A DNA stretch of 33,359 nt from Pseudomonas sp. GM18 (GTDB lineage: Bacteria > Pseudomonadota > Gammaproteobacteria > Pseudomonadales > Pseudomonadaceae): positions 1 to 33,359 of the forward strand of contig NZ_AKJT01000011.1 in the NCBI RefSeq assembly GCF_000282195.1. The letters are read 5' to 3'. The notes under the pieces were generated by a model. It did not search any database. It was not told the origin of the DNA and worked only from the letters and a program-made list of their open reading frames with translations. Both the position numbers and the translations under genes were made by a program. The first letter of the stretch is position 1, and every line of letters begins with the position of its first letter. Shown here piece by piece: positions 1 through 6,989 of this stretch.

Positions 1-1
1 C

Positions 2-355
2 GGCGCCCTGCCGATGCCACTGTCGTTCTACGGCCAATATGTGAAGAACAACGATGCCGTGACCGATCAGGACACTGCCTGGCTGGTCGGTGCCAAGTCG
101 AAAGTCTTCGGCCTCAACCTCGACTACAACTACCGCGACGTGCAGCGTAACGCCGTGGTCGGCGCCTTCACCGACTCGGACTTCGCCAACGGCACCACCG
201 GCTCTCGCGGTCACAAGTTCAAAGTCGGTTACGACATCGACAAGAACTTCGCCCTCGGTGCCACTTACTTCCTGACTAAAGCCGACTTCTCCAGCCGTAC
301 CCAGCGCGATGCCAACACCAACACGCTGCAACTGGACGCGGAAGCGAAGTTCTAA
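2..355 (+). CDS. putative outer-membrane porin, C-terminal part (gene starts before the window)
   Basis: The reading frame is open from the first complete codon and stops at 353-355, so this is the last 117 or so residues of a larger protein. It shows alternating amphipathic stretches typical of beta strands (FGLNLDYNYRDV, HKFKVGYDID, FALGATYFLT) separated by short polar turns. The last residues are LQLDAEAKF, and a terminal phenylalanine is the usual signal for insertion by the Bam complex. The style (DYNYRDVQRNA, a late strand with LTKADF) resembles the 'putative porin' family common in Pseudomonas. The substrate cannot be told from the fragment. An internal ATG at 14 is not a real start. 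Family assignment is moderately sure; the beta-barrel nature is more certain. Confidence 0.75.
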   Translation, partial: GALPMPLSFYGQYVKNNDAVTDQDTAWLVGAKSKVFGLNLDYNYRDVQRNAVVGAFTDSDFANGTTGSRGHKFKVGYDIDKNFALGATYFLTKADFSSRTQRDANTNTLQLDAEAKF

Positions 356-371
356 GCAACAAAGCAACACA

Positions 372-412
372 CTTCAAACGATGCGGTTCACATCCGGTCG
401 TGTCGTTTGAAG
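372..412 (+). terminator. inverted repeat after the porin gene, possible terminator
   Basis: A perfect 10-base inverted repeat, CTTCAAACGA at 372-381 and TCGTTTGAAG at 403-412, lies 16 bases after the porin stop codon with a 21-base loop. It has no T tract, so it may be a Rho-assisted or mRNA-protecting structure rather than a classic intrinsic terminator. Confidence 0.4.
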
Positions 413-426
413 AGGTTCAACAGTCT

Positions 427-471
427 GGCGCGGGGCAACGATCCCCATCATCCGTTCGTTTCACCCGCGCC
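427..471 (-). terminator. inverted repeat after the anti-sigma gene, possible terminator
   Basis: GGCGCGGG at 427-434 pairs perfectly with CCCGCGCC at 464-471. On the minus strand this stem falls 16 bases after the stop of the anti-sigma gene, where a transcript end is expected because the porin converges on it. No T run follows the stem. Confidence 0.3.
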
Positions 472-486
472 GGCCTGTGTTTTCCG

Positions 487-723
487 TCAGGAACGATCTT
501 TACGCCGCTGCGCCGCCAGCCGCTCGGCCAGTGCCTCCACATCCTCGACCGGCTTCTGGGGCATCACCCGCAAGGTCGCCTGCATCAACCGCATCTGCCG
601 AATGAATCGCCGACAATTGGGGCAAAACATCAAGTGATGCCGCATCATCAGACGCTCGCGAAAACTCAACTGGCCATCGAGATAATCGCTGGACCGCGCC
701 ACTTGTTCCTTACAGGTCAGCAT
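487..723 (-). CDS. soluble zinc-finger anti-sigma factor
   Basis: This is a 78-residue protein with the zinc-associated anti-sigma motif H30-x3-C34-x2-C37 (HLMFCPNC) in its first half, plus a further Cys at position 4. The zf-HC2/ZAS family binds and holds an ECF sigma factor. No hydrophobic segment is present, so it is cytoplasmic rather than a membrane-spanning sensor of the RseA type. Its start overlaps the end of the upstream sigma factor gene by 7 bases (717-723), which implies translational coupling and a matched sigma/anti-sigma pair. The inducing signal cannot be read from sequence; a zinc-thiol anti-sigma without a membrane segment would fit a cytoplasmic redox or metal signal, but that is inference. 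Confidence 0.8.
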   Translation of the reverse strand: MLTCKEQVARSSDYLDGQLSFRERLMMRHHLMFCPNCRRFIRQMRLMQATLRVMPQKPVEDVEALAERLAAQRRKDRS

Positions 724-1328
724 TCGCCGGTTTCCTCAAAATGTTCTACGGTCGCAAAGACCTTCAACCGTGCCCGATGCAGCAGCACACGAACATTGGA
801 GAGCGAGATTTCCAGAAGATTACAGATCTCCTCCAACTCTAGCCCCTGACGCTCGCGCAACAGCAACACACTGCTTTGCAGCTCCGACAGGCTGAGCAAC
901 GTGTGTTCCAGGCATTCGCGCAGTTCGTTTTCGGTCAACAGCGCCTCTGGCGTGTCCTGATGCCAGGCGAACGGCGCCACCAGCCAATGACCATCGCTCG
1001 ATGAGAAACGATCGTCATCGATCGTACCGTGAGGCGACGGCAGGTCATCGAGCAACACTTCCCGGCGGTTTTGCTTGTAGCGACTCTTGGCCGAGTTGGC
1101 GGTGATGGTCAACAGCCAGGTCTTGAGGCTCGAACGCCCCTCGAACCCGCCGAGATTGCGCACCACTGACAGCCATGCGTCCTGCACCACTTCGTCGGCA
1201 TGCCGGTTGCCGACGATTGCATAAGCCACCGCACGCATGGCGCTCTGGTAAGTACTGACCAGTTCCTTGAAAGCCTTCTGCTCGCCCGCCAGCAGACGTT
1301 CGAGCAACAGGGTGTCGTCAGCAGCCAT
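717..1328 (-). CDS. ECF-type RNA polymerase sigma factor
   Basis: A 203-residue sigma-70 family protein of extracytoplasmic-function type. Region 2 (about residues 10-90) includes DEVVQDAWLSVVRNL and the promoter-melting segment SLKTWLLTITANSAKSRYK. Region 4 (about residues 135-192) has the helix-turn-helix LELEEICNLLEISLSNVRVL followed by LHRARL. Regions 1 and 3 are absent, as expected, and the linker of about 45 residues between regions 2 and 4 is rather long. The start at 1328 has GAGG six bases upstream. The gene is followed with overlap by its anti-sigma partner. From memory it resembles P. aeruginosa PA3285, which also neighbours a FabH-like gene. The 5' side is almost filled by repeats (1357-1567), leaving little room for a private promoter. 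Confidence 0.88.
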   Translation of the reverse strand: MAADDTLLLERLLAGEQKAFKELVSTYQSAMRAVAYAIVGNRHADEVVQDAWLSVVRNLGGFEGRSSLKTWLLTITANSAKSRYKQNRREVLLDDLPSPHGTIDDDRFSSSDGHWLVAPFAWHQDTPEALLTENELRECLEHTLLSLSELQSSVLLLRERQGLELEEICNLLEISLSNVRVLLHRARLKVFATVEHFEETGEC

Positions 1329-1356
1329 GCAAACCTCGTTTCAGAACTACCGATAT

Positions 1357-1380
1357 TGTGGCGAGGGGGCTTGCCCCCGC
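1357..1380. repeat. REP element (left member of a doublet)
   Basis: A Pseudomonas-type repetitive extragenic palindrome with core GGGGGCTTGCCCCC (1365-1378), which folds on itself. A similar core in inverse orientation, AGGGCAAGCCCT, lies at 1549-1560, so the two form a REP doublet around the longer palindrome at 1387-1518. Confidence 0.65.
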
Positions 1381-1386
1381 ACCTCT

Positions 1387-1518
1387 TGTAGCAGCTGCCG
1401 AAGGCTGCGTTCGGCTGCGAAGCAGTCGTGATCTGGCTAACGCGGTCTGCCTGACGTACCGCAGTGTCTGATTTTACGGCTGCTACGCAGCCGAACGCAG
1501 CCTTCGGCAGCTGCTACA
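1387..1518. repeat. long palindromic repeat, copy 1
   Basis: Two 43-base arms (1387-1429 and 1476-1518) are inverted copies of one another with only two mismatches, starting TGTAGCAGCTGCCGA and ending in its complement. The 46-base centre contains GGCTAACGCGGTCTGCCTGA. The same centre, and arms of the same family, occur at 20637-20783, so this is a dispersed element and not a chance hairpin. It sits between the ECF sigma start and the end of the FabH-like gene. Confidence 0.85.
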
Positions 1519-1545
1519 GATTGCATTACGGCTCAACTGACTGGC

Positions 1546-1567
1546 ATTAGGGCAAGCCCTCACCATG
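1546..1567. repeat. REP element (right member of the doublet)
   Basis: The palindromic core AGGGCAAGCCCT at 1549-1560 is the inverse-orientation partner of the REP at 1357-1380. It ends just before the stop codon of the FabH-like gene at 1574. Confidence 0.5.
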
Positions 1568-1573
1568 CAAGCA

Positions 1574-2695
1574 TCAGCGCTTGCGCAGAATCACGCTGCC
1601 AATCGAATAACCGGCGCCGAACGAGCTGAGTACGGCCAGCGAACCACTGACCAGATCGTCCTGATTCTTGTGGAACGAAATCACCGAACCGGCGGAGCTG
1701 GTGTTGGCGTAGGTGTCGAGAATCACCGGGGCTTCTGCTTCGGTGGCTTCGCGGCCCAGCAGCTTCTTGACGATCAGGTGGTTCATGCTGAGGTTGGCCT
1801 GGTGCAGCCAGAAACGCTTCACGTCGCTGACGTTGAGCTGGTTTTCTTCCAGGTGGGTGGCGATCAGCTCGGCGACCATTGGGCAGACGTCGCGGAACAC
1901 CTTGCGGCCTTCCTGGACGAACAGCTTGTCGGGGGCACCAATGCCCTCTTCCGCGGCGCGGTTGAGGAAGCCGAAGTTGTTGCGGATGTTGTTGGAGAAC
2001 TTGGTCAGCAGTTTGGTGCTGACCACGTCGAACTGATACTTGGAGGTCGCCAGATCGGCGCGCTCGATGATCACCGCAGTGGCGGCGTCGCCGAAGATGA
2101 AGTGGCTGTCGCGGTCACGGAAGTTCAGGTGACCGGTGCAGACTTCAGGGTTAACCATCAGGATCGCCCGGGCCTGGCCCAGTTGCACACTGTTGGCGGC
2201 GGCCTGGATGCCGAAGGTTGCCGAGGAGCACGCCACGTTCATGTCGTAACCGAAACCCTGGATACCCAGCGCTTCCTGAACTTCGATGGCGATGGCCGGG
2301 TAGGCGCGTTGCAGGTTGGAGCAGGCGACGATCACACCGTCGATGTCAGCGGCGGTCTTGCCGGCGCGCTGCAAGGCTTGCTCGGCCGCACCGATCGCCA
2401 TCTGGCACAGCACCGACCACTCGTCGTTGGAGCGCTCGGGCAAGCGTGGCGCCATGCGCTGCGGGTCGAGGATGCCGTCCTTGTCCATGACAAAGCGGCT
2501 TTTGATGCCGGAGGCTTTTTCGATAAACGCTGCGCTGGACTCGGTCAATGCCTGGATTTCGCCGCGCTCAATAGCCTCGGCGTTGTCGGCGTTGAACTGC
2601 GCGACGTAAGCATTGAAAGACTGCACCAGCTCTTCGTTGGAGATGCTGTTGGCCGGGGTGTACAGGCCGGTGCCGCTGATGACGACGTTATGCAT
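1574..2695 (-). CDS. beta-ketoacyl-ACP synthase III (FabH-like)
   Basis: A 373-residue thiolase-fold enzyme that condenses an acyl-CoA with malonyl-ACP. All catalytic residues are present: nucleophile Cys156 in MNVACSSATFG, His298 in FWLHQANLSMNH and Asn331 in YANTSSAGSV. The C-terminal glycine-rich strand SSFGAGYSIGSVIL is also intact. It is longer than E. coli FabH (about 317 residues), with an insert in the N-terminal 90 residues. From memory this matches P. aeruginosa PA3286, reported to channel medium-chain acyl-CoA from beta-oxidation into fatty acid synthesis. An in-frame ATG at 2749 exists, but the start at 2695 (MHNVVISGTG) fits the family and has AGAGA upstream. The gene stands alone between hrpA and the repeat block. 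Confidence 0.88.
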   Translation of the reverse strand: MHNVVISGTGLYTPANSISNEELVQSFNAYVAQFNADNAEAIERGEIQALTESSAAFIEKASGIKSRFVMDKDGILDPQRMAPRLPERSNDEWSVLCQMAIGAAEQALQRAGKTAADIDGVIVACSNLQRAYPAIAIEVQEALGIQGFGYDMNVACSSATFGIQAAANSVQLGQARAILMVNPEVCTGHLNFRDRDSHFIFGDAATAVIIERADLATSKYQFDVVSTKLLTKFSNNIRNNFGFLNRAAEEGIGAPDKLFVQEGRKVFRDVCPMVAELIATHLEENQLNVSDVKRFWLHQANLSMNHLIVKKLLGREATEAEAPVILDTYANTSSAGSVISFHKNQDDLVSGSLAVLSSFGAGYSIGSVILRKR

Positions 2696-2763
2696 GGTCG
2701 TTTCTCTAATTTGTTCAGGCAGAAAGCGCTGGCACCGACGTACCAACACACAAAGGGTCTATT

Positions 2764-2786
2764 CCAGGTTCCGGACGCAAACCTGG
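2764..2786. promoter_or_regulatory. inverted repeat upstream of the FabH-like gene, possible operator
   Basis: CCAGGTT at 2764-2770 and AACCTGG at 2780-2786 form a perfect 7-base dyad with a 9-base spacer, 69 bases upstream of the FabH-like start. Its place and shape fit a regulator site. It does not match the PsrA pattern as I know it, so no regulator is proposed. Confidence 0.3.
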
Positions 2787-2840
2787 CATCGCTTTATTCC
2801 GATCCGCCCAGGCCCATGGAGGCTCAAAACCGCGGGGCCG

Positions 2841-2872
2841 GCGTTTATAGGCGCGAAGTTTGCCATAAACGC
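2841..2872. terminator. inverted repeat after hrpA, possible terminator
   Basis: GCGTTTAT at 2841-2848 and ATAAACGC at 2865-2872 are perfect inverted copies, with further GGC/GCC pairing inside. On the minus strand the stem begins about 20 bases after the hrpA stop. No T run follows on that strand, so termination is plausible only. Confidence 0.35.
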
Positions 2873-2892
2873 TGGCTTTTGGCCCCTTTTTG

Positions 2893-5800
2893 CTAAGCCT
2901 CGACCTGGCTCCATTGCTTGCTCAAGCGCTTGTCGGAGATCGGCACCTTGGTCCCCAATTGCTGTGCAAACAGCGAAACCCGGTATTCCTCCAGCCACCA
3001 GCGATAAAGCTCCAGCTGCGGATCGCGTTTGCCTTCCTGGGCGTGTTTGTTGGCGCGGGTCTGGTATTGCGTCCACAGACCGGACAGTTCGCCGCTCCAG
3101 ACCCGATCCTTCTGCACCTGAGCGCCGAGTTTTTCAAAACGTTGCTCGACGGCCTTGAGGTAACGCGGCAGCTCCTTGAGCCACGGCATCGGCGTTTCGC
3201 GTACGAACCCCGGATACACCAGATGGCTGAGCTGCTGCTTGATGTCATTCAAGGCCACGGCTTGCGCCAGATCGATCTTGCCCTTGAAGCGTTTTTGCAG
3301 GCCGTGCCAGTGCTTGAGAATCTCCAGTGTCAGCCTGGCCAGACGCTCGGCGTGCTCGGTCCAGGCGCCACGTTTGCGCTCGGCCAGGGACGCCAGTGCG
3401 GCGCCATCGCGTGGCAACGGGTCTTCACCGTCGAGAATGCAACTATCGAGGCTGGCCAGCAGAATGTCTTCCACCAAACTGTCGATGCGCCCCAGTTCGC
3501 GGTACATCAGGCCCAGTTCGGTCAGCCCCGGCAACTTGCCGCGCAAAAACTTCGCCGGCTCTGCCAATTGCTGCATCAGCAAACGTTGCAGGGCCCGGCG
3601 ATGCTGGAACTCGGCTTCGGCCGGGGTCGAGAAACGCCCTTCCTTGACCGTCCCGGCCTCTTCCACCAGCGCCGGATACACAGTCATCGACAGCCCGGCG
3701 ATCTTCTGTTGGGTTTTCTCGGCGACGGCGGCAAAGACTTTCGCCTCCACCGGTTGCTGACTCTTCGCGGTTTGCGGCACCGCCAAGGCGGCCTGGCTGG
3801 CCTCGGCAAAGCGTGCGGTCAACTCCGCCAGATCACGCCCTTCGCCGAGGAACTTGCCCTGACCATCGACGATTTCCAGGTTCATCCGCAAATGGCTTTC
3901 GACCTGCTGCGACGCTTCGGCCCACGCCTCATCGCTGACCCGCGCCCCGGTCATGCGCAGCAACTCGCGGCCCAGCGCCTGGGACAACGAGCCCTCGCCA
4001 AAGGTCATACGCTGCATCGCGGCTTTGACGAAATCCGGCACCGGCACGAAATTCTTGCGCAGGGCCTTGGGCAGGTTGCGCACCAGCGCAATGCACTTGG
4101 CCTCGATCACGCCCGGCACCAGCCATTCCAGACGTTCCGGCGGCAGCATCGGCAACAGCGGTGCCGGCACGCGCAAGGTTACGCCGTCACGCGGATGGTT
4201 GGGTTCGAAGTGATAACTCAGCGCCAGTTCCAGGTCGCCGATGTGCAGGGTGTCCGGGTAATGCGCGGCGGTGACTTCACTGGCTTCGCGGGCCAGCACG
4301 TCTTCTTCGCGCATGATCAGCAATTGCGGGTCTTTCTGGCTGTTGATCCGGTACCAACTGTCGAAGGTCGCGGTCTGGTGGATCTCCGCCGGCAGGCGCG
4401 CATCGTAGAAGGCGAACAGGGTTTCTTCGTCAGCCAGAATGTCCCGGCGACGCGCCTTGGCTTCCAGCTCGTCGAGCTGCTCCAGCAGTTGCTTGTTGGC
4501 CGTCAGGCACTTGGCTTTGGATTGAATCTCGCCGCGCACCAAGGCTTCGCGGATAAACAATTCGCGGGACACCACCGGGTCGACCGGCCCGTAATGCACC
4601 GGCCGACGTCCGACCACGATCAGCCCGAACAGGGTGATTTGCTCGAAGGCCACGACCTGTCCACGCCTCTTCTCCCAATGGGGTTCGAAGTGGTTTTTCT
4701 TGATCAGGTGCCCGGCCAGCGGCTCGATCCAGTCGGCATCGATCTTGGCGACCATCCGCGCGTAAAGCTTGGTGGTTTCCACCAGTTCGGCGGTCATCAG
4801 CCATTGCGGGCGCTTCTTGCCCAGGCCCGACGACGGATGAATCCAGAAACGCCGCTGACGGGCACCAAGATAGTCGCCGTCTTCGGTTTTCTGGCCGATC
4901 TGGCTGAGCAAACCCGACAGCACGGCTTTGTGCAGCTTCGGGTAATCCGCCGGCTCTTTGTTGAGGCTCAGCTGCATGTCGCGGCAGATCAGGCTCAACT
5001 GGCGATGGGAGTCGCGCCACTCGCGCAGGCGCAGGTAATTGAGGAAATTCTTGCGGCACCAGTTGCGCAGCGGACTGGCCGTCAGGGCCTGGCGCTGTTC
5101 TTCAAAACCCCGCCACAGATTGACCAGCCCGGCGAAATCCGAGTCCACGTCCTTCCATTGGGCGTGGGCCTGATCGGCGGCTTGCTGACGCTCCGGCGGA
5201 CGCTCGCGCGGGTCCTGGATCGACATCGCACTGGCGACAATCAGCACTTCCTGCAAGCTGCCGAGTTTGGCCGCTTCCAGCAACATGCGGCCCATGCGCG
5301 GGTCCACTGGCAGCCGCGCCAGCTGCCGCCCGAGCGGGGTCAGCTGACTGTTGCGGTCCACCGCCGAGAGTTCTTGCAGCAGGTTGAAACCGTCGCTGAT
5401 GGCCTTGCCATCCGGCGGTTCGATAAACGGGAAATCAGTGATCTCGCCGAGGCGCAGATGGAGCATCTGCAGAATCACCGCCGCGAGGTTGGTCCGCAGG
5501 ATCTCCGGGTCGGTGAATTCCGGCCGACCGATGAAATCTTCTTCGCTGTACAAGCGCACGCAAATCCCCGGCTCGACCCGCCCGCAGCGACCTTTACGCT
5601 GGTTGGCACTGGCCTGGGAAATCGCTTCGATGGGCAGGCGCTGGACCTTGGCGCGGTAGCTGTAGCGACTGATGCGCGCGGTGCCGCTGTCGATCACGTA
5701 ACGAATGCCCGGCACCGTCAACGAGGTTTCCGCGACGTTGGTCGCCAGTACGACCCTACGCCCCGGGTGCGACTGGAAAATCCGCTGCTGCTCGGCCGGT

Positions 5801-6804
5801 GACAGCCGTGCGTACAGCGGCAGAATTTCGGTGTGTTTGAGCTGGGCCTTGCGCAGCATGTCCGCCGCGTCGCGAATCTCGCGCTCGCCGGGCAGGAACA
5901 CCAGCACATCGCCGGGGCTCTTGCGCTCACTGCGTTCGAACGCGGCAATTTCGTCGAGGGTCGCGAGAATCGCCTGATCCACGGTCAGGTCATCCTCGAC
6001 ACGGTTGCCCTCCTCGTCTTGCTCCAGGGTCAGCGGGCGATACCAGGTCTCGACCGGGAACGTACGGCCGGAGACTTCGACAATCGGCGCATCGTCGAAG
6101 TGCTTGGAAAAGCGCTCCAGGTCGATGGTGGCCGAGGTGATGATGACTTTCAGGTCCGGACGACGGGGCAGCAGGGTTTTCAGGTAACCGAGCAGGAAGT
6201 CGATGTTCAGGCTGCGTTCGTGGGCTTCGTCGACGATGATCGTGTCGTAGCGTTCGAGGTAGCGGTCGTTCTGGGTTTCCGCCAGCAGAATGCCGTCGGT
6301 CATCAGTTTGATCAGGGTGTTGGCATCGCTCTGATCCTCGAACCGCACCTGATAGCCGACCAGCGCGCCCAACGGCGTCGCCAGCTCTTCGGCGACCCGG
6401 CTCGCCACGCTGCGCGCAGCGATTCGGCGTGGCTGGGTGTGGCCGATCAGGCCGTGCTGGCCGCGACCGATTTCCAGGCAGATCTTCGGTAACTGGGTAG
6501 TTTTACCCGAACCGGTTTCGCCGGCAATGATCAGCACCTGATGTTTTAGCAGCGCCGCTTTGATTTCGTCGCGCTTGGCGGCGATCGGCAGGCTGTCGTC
6601 GTAACGAATCACCGGCAGGCTGGCTTTGCGCGCCAGCACCTGATCACAGGACGCCTGCGTGCGCGTCACCCACTGGGCCAGCTTGGCCTCGTCAGGTTTC
6701 TTGCGCAGCTCAAGCAACTGCCGCCGCAGCCGGTGGCGGTCGGCGAGCATGGCGTGATCGAGGTTTTTCAGCAGTTTGTCGATGGAAGGCGATTCGTCAG
6801 TCAT
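2893..6804 (-). CDS. hrpA: ATP-dependent RNA helicase HrpA (DEAH box)
   Basis: A 1303-residue DEAH-box helicase, the full length expected for bacterial HrpA (about 1300). Visible motifs are Walker A GETGSGKTT at 95-103, TQPRRIAA, the DEAH box at 192-195, the SAT motif after LKVIIT, and the motif VI segment QRKGRCGRVEPG. After the helicase core come the winged-helix/ratchet and OB-fold regions, and a long C-terminal extension (DUF3418 type) starting around residue 700. HrpA acts on structured RNA in the cytoplasm and is linked to mRNA processing and to rescue of stalled ribosomes in E. coli. The gene is monocistronic in appearance: 185 bases and a repeat cluster separate it from aceK upstream. 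No strong ribosome-binding site is seen before the ATG at 6804. Confidence 0.96.
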   Translation of the reverse strand: MTDESPSIDKLLKNLDHAMLADRHRLRRQLLELRKKPDEAKLAQWVTRTQASCDQVLARKASLPVIRYDDSLPIAAKRDEIKAALLKHQVLIIAGETGSGKTTQLPKICLEIGRGQHGLIGHTQPRRIAARSVASRVAEELATPLGALVGYQVRFEDQSDANTLIKLMTDGILLAETQNDRYLERYDTIIVDEAHERSLNIDFLLGYLKTLLPRRPDLKVIITSATIDLERFSKHFDDAPIVEVSGRTFPVETWYRPLTLEQDEEGNRVEDDLTVDQAILATLDEIAAFERSERKSPGDVLVFLPGEREIRDAADMLRKAQLKHTEILPLYARLSPAEQQRIFQSHPGRRVVLATNVAETSLTVPGIRYVIDSGTARISRYSYRAKVQRLPIEAISQASANQRKGRCGRVEPGICVRLYSEEDFIGRPEFTDPEILRTNLAAVILQMLHLRLGEITDFPFIEPPDGKAISDGFNLLQELSAVDRNSQLTPLGRQLARLPVDPRMGRMLLEAAKLGSLQEVLIVASAMSIQDPRERPPERQQAADQAHAQWKDVDSDFAGLVNLWRGFEEQRQALTASPLRNWCRKNFLNYLRLREWRDSHRQLSLICRDMQLSLNKEPADYPKLHKAVLSGLLSQIGQKTEDGDYLGARQRRFWIHPSSGLGKKRPQWLMTAELVETTKLYARMVAKIDADWIEPLAGHLIKKNHFEPHWEKRRGQVVAFEQITLFGLIVVGRRPVHYGPVDPVVSRELFIREALVRGEIQSKAKCLTANKQLLEQLDELEAKARRRDILADEETLFAFYDARLPAEIHQTATFDSWYRINSQKDPQLLIMREEDVLAREASEVTAAHYPDTLHIGDLELALSYHFEPNHPRDGVTLRVPAPLLPMLPPERLEWLVPGVIEAKCIALVRNLPKALRKNFVPVPDFVKAAMQRMTFGEGSLSQALGRELLRMTGARVSDEAWAEASQQVESHLRMNLEIVDGQGKFLGEGRDLAELTARFAEASQAALAVPQTAKSQQPVEAKVFAAVAEKTQQKIAGLSMTVYPALVEEAGTVKEGRFSTPAEAEFQHRRALQRLLMQQLAEPAKFLRGKLPGLTELGLMYRELGRIDSLVEDILLASLDSCILDGEDPLPRDGAALASLAERKRGAWTEHAERLARLTLEILKHWHGLQKRFKGKIDLAQAVALNDIKQQLSHLVYPGFVRETPMPWLKELPRYLKAVEQRFEKLGAQVQKDRVWSGELSGLWTQYQTRANKHAQEGKRDPQLELYRWWLEEYRVSLFAQQLGTKVPISDKRLSKQWSQVEA

Positions 6805-6867
6805 CAGGTACGCAAAAGTCGTCTAGTGGCGCAGGAGGCGGATTGTCGCAGATTTGCGCACTGCTGT

Positions 6868-6974
6868 GATCGTTCCCACGCTCTGCGTGGGAATGCAGCA
6901 AGGGACGCTCTGCGTCCCAAGAGCGGACGCGGAGCGTCCGGGGAGGCATTCCCACGCGGAGCGTGGGAACGATC
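6868..6974. repeat. cluster of four short palindromes inside one large inverted repeat
   Basis: The outer arms, 6868-6896 and 6946-6974, are 29 bases each and pair with one mismatch. Each arm is itself a hairpin (CCCACGCtctGCGTGGG and CCCACGCggaGCGTGGG). Two related hairpins lie inside: GGGACGCTCTGCGTCCC at 6902-6918 and GGACGCGGAGCGTCC at 6925-6939. This repeat style is common between Pseudomonas genes. It fills the space between the aceK stop and the hrpA start. Confidence 0.85.
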
Positions 6975-6989
6975 AGTGTCGGGTGTGGG

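Noticed and set aside
400..849. A 149-codon plus-strand frame across the sigma/anti-sigma region
   Set aside because: It lies opposite two recognised, coupled genes, and its composition (Arg, Ser, Pro, His rich) is that of a shadow frame.
2890..5802. A 970-codon open frame on the plus strand opposite hrpA
   Set aside because: It mirrors the codon structure of hrpA on the other strand, its product is rich in His, Gln, Arg and Leu without any known domain, and hrpA is unmistakable. It is a shadow of high GC third positions.
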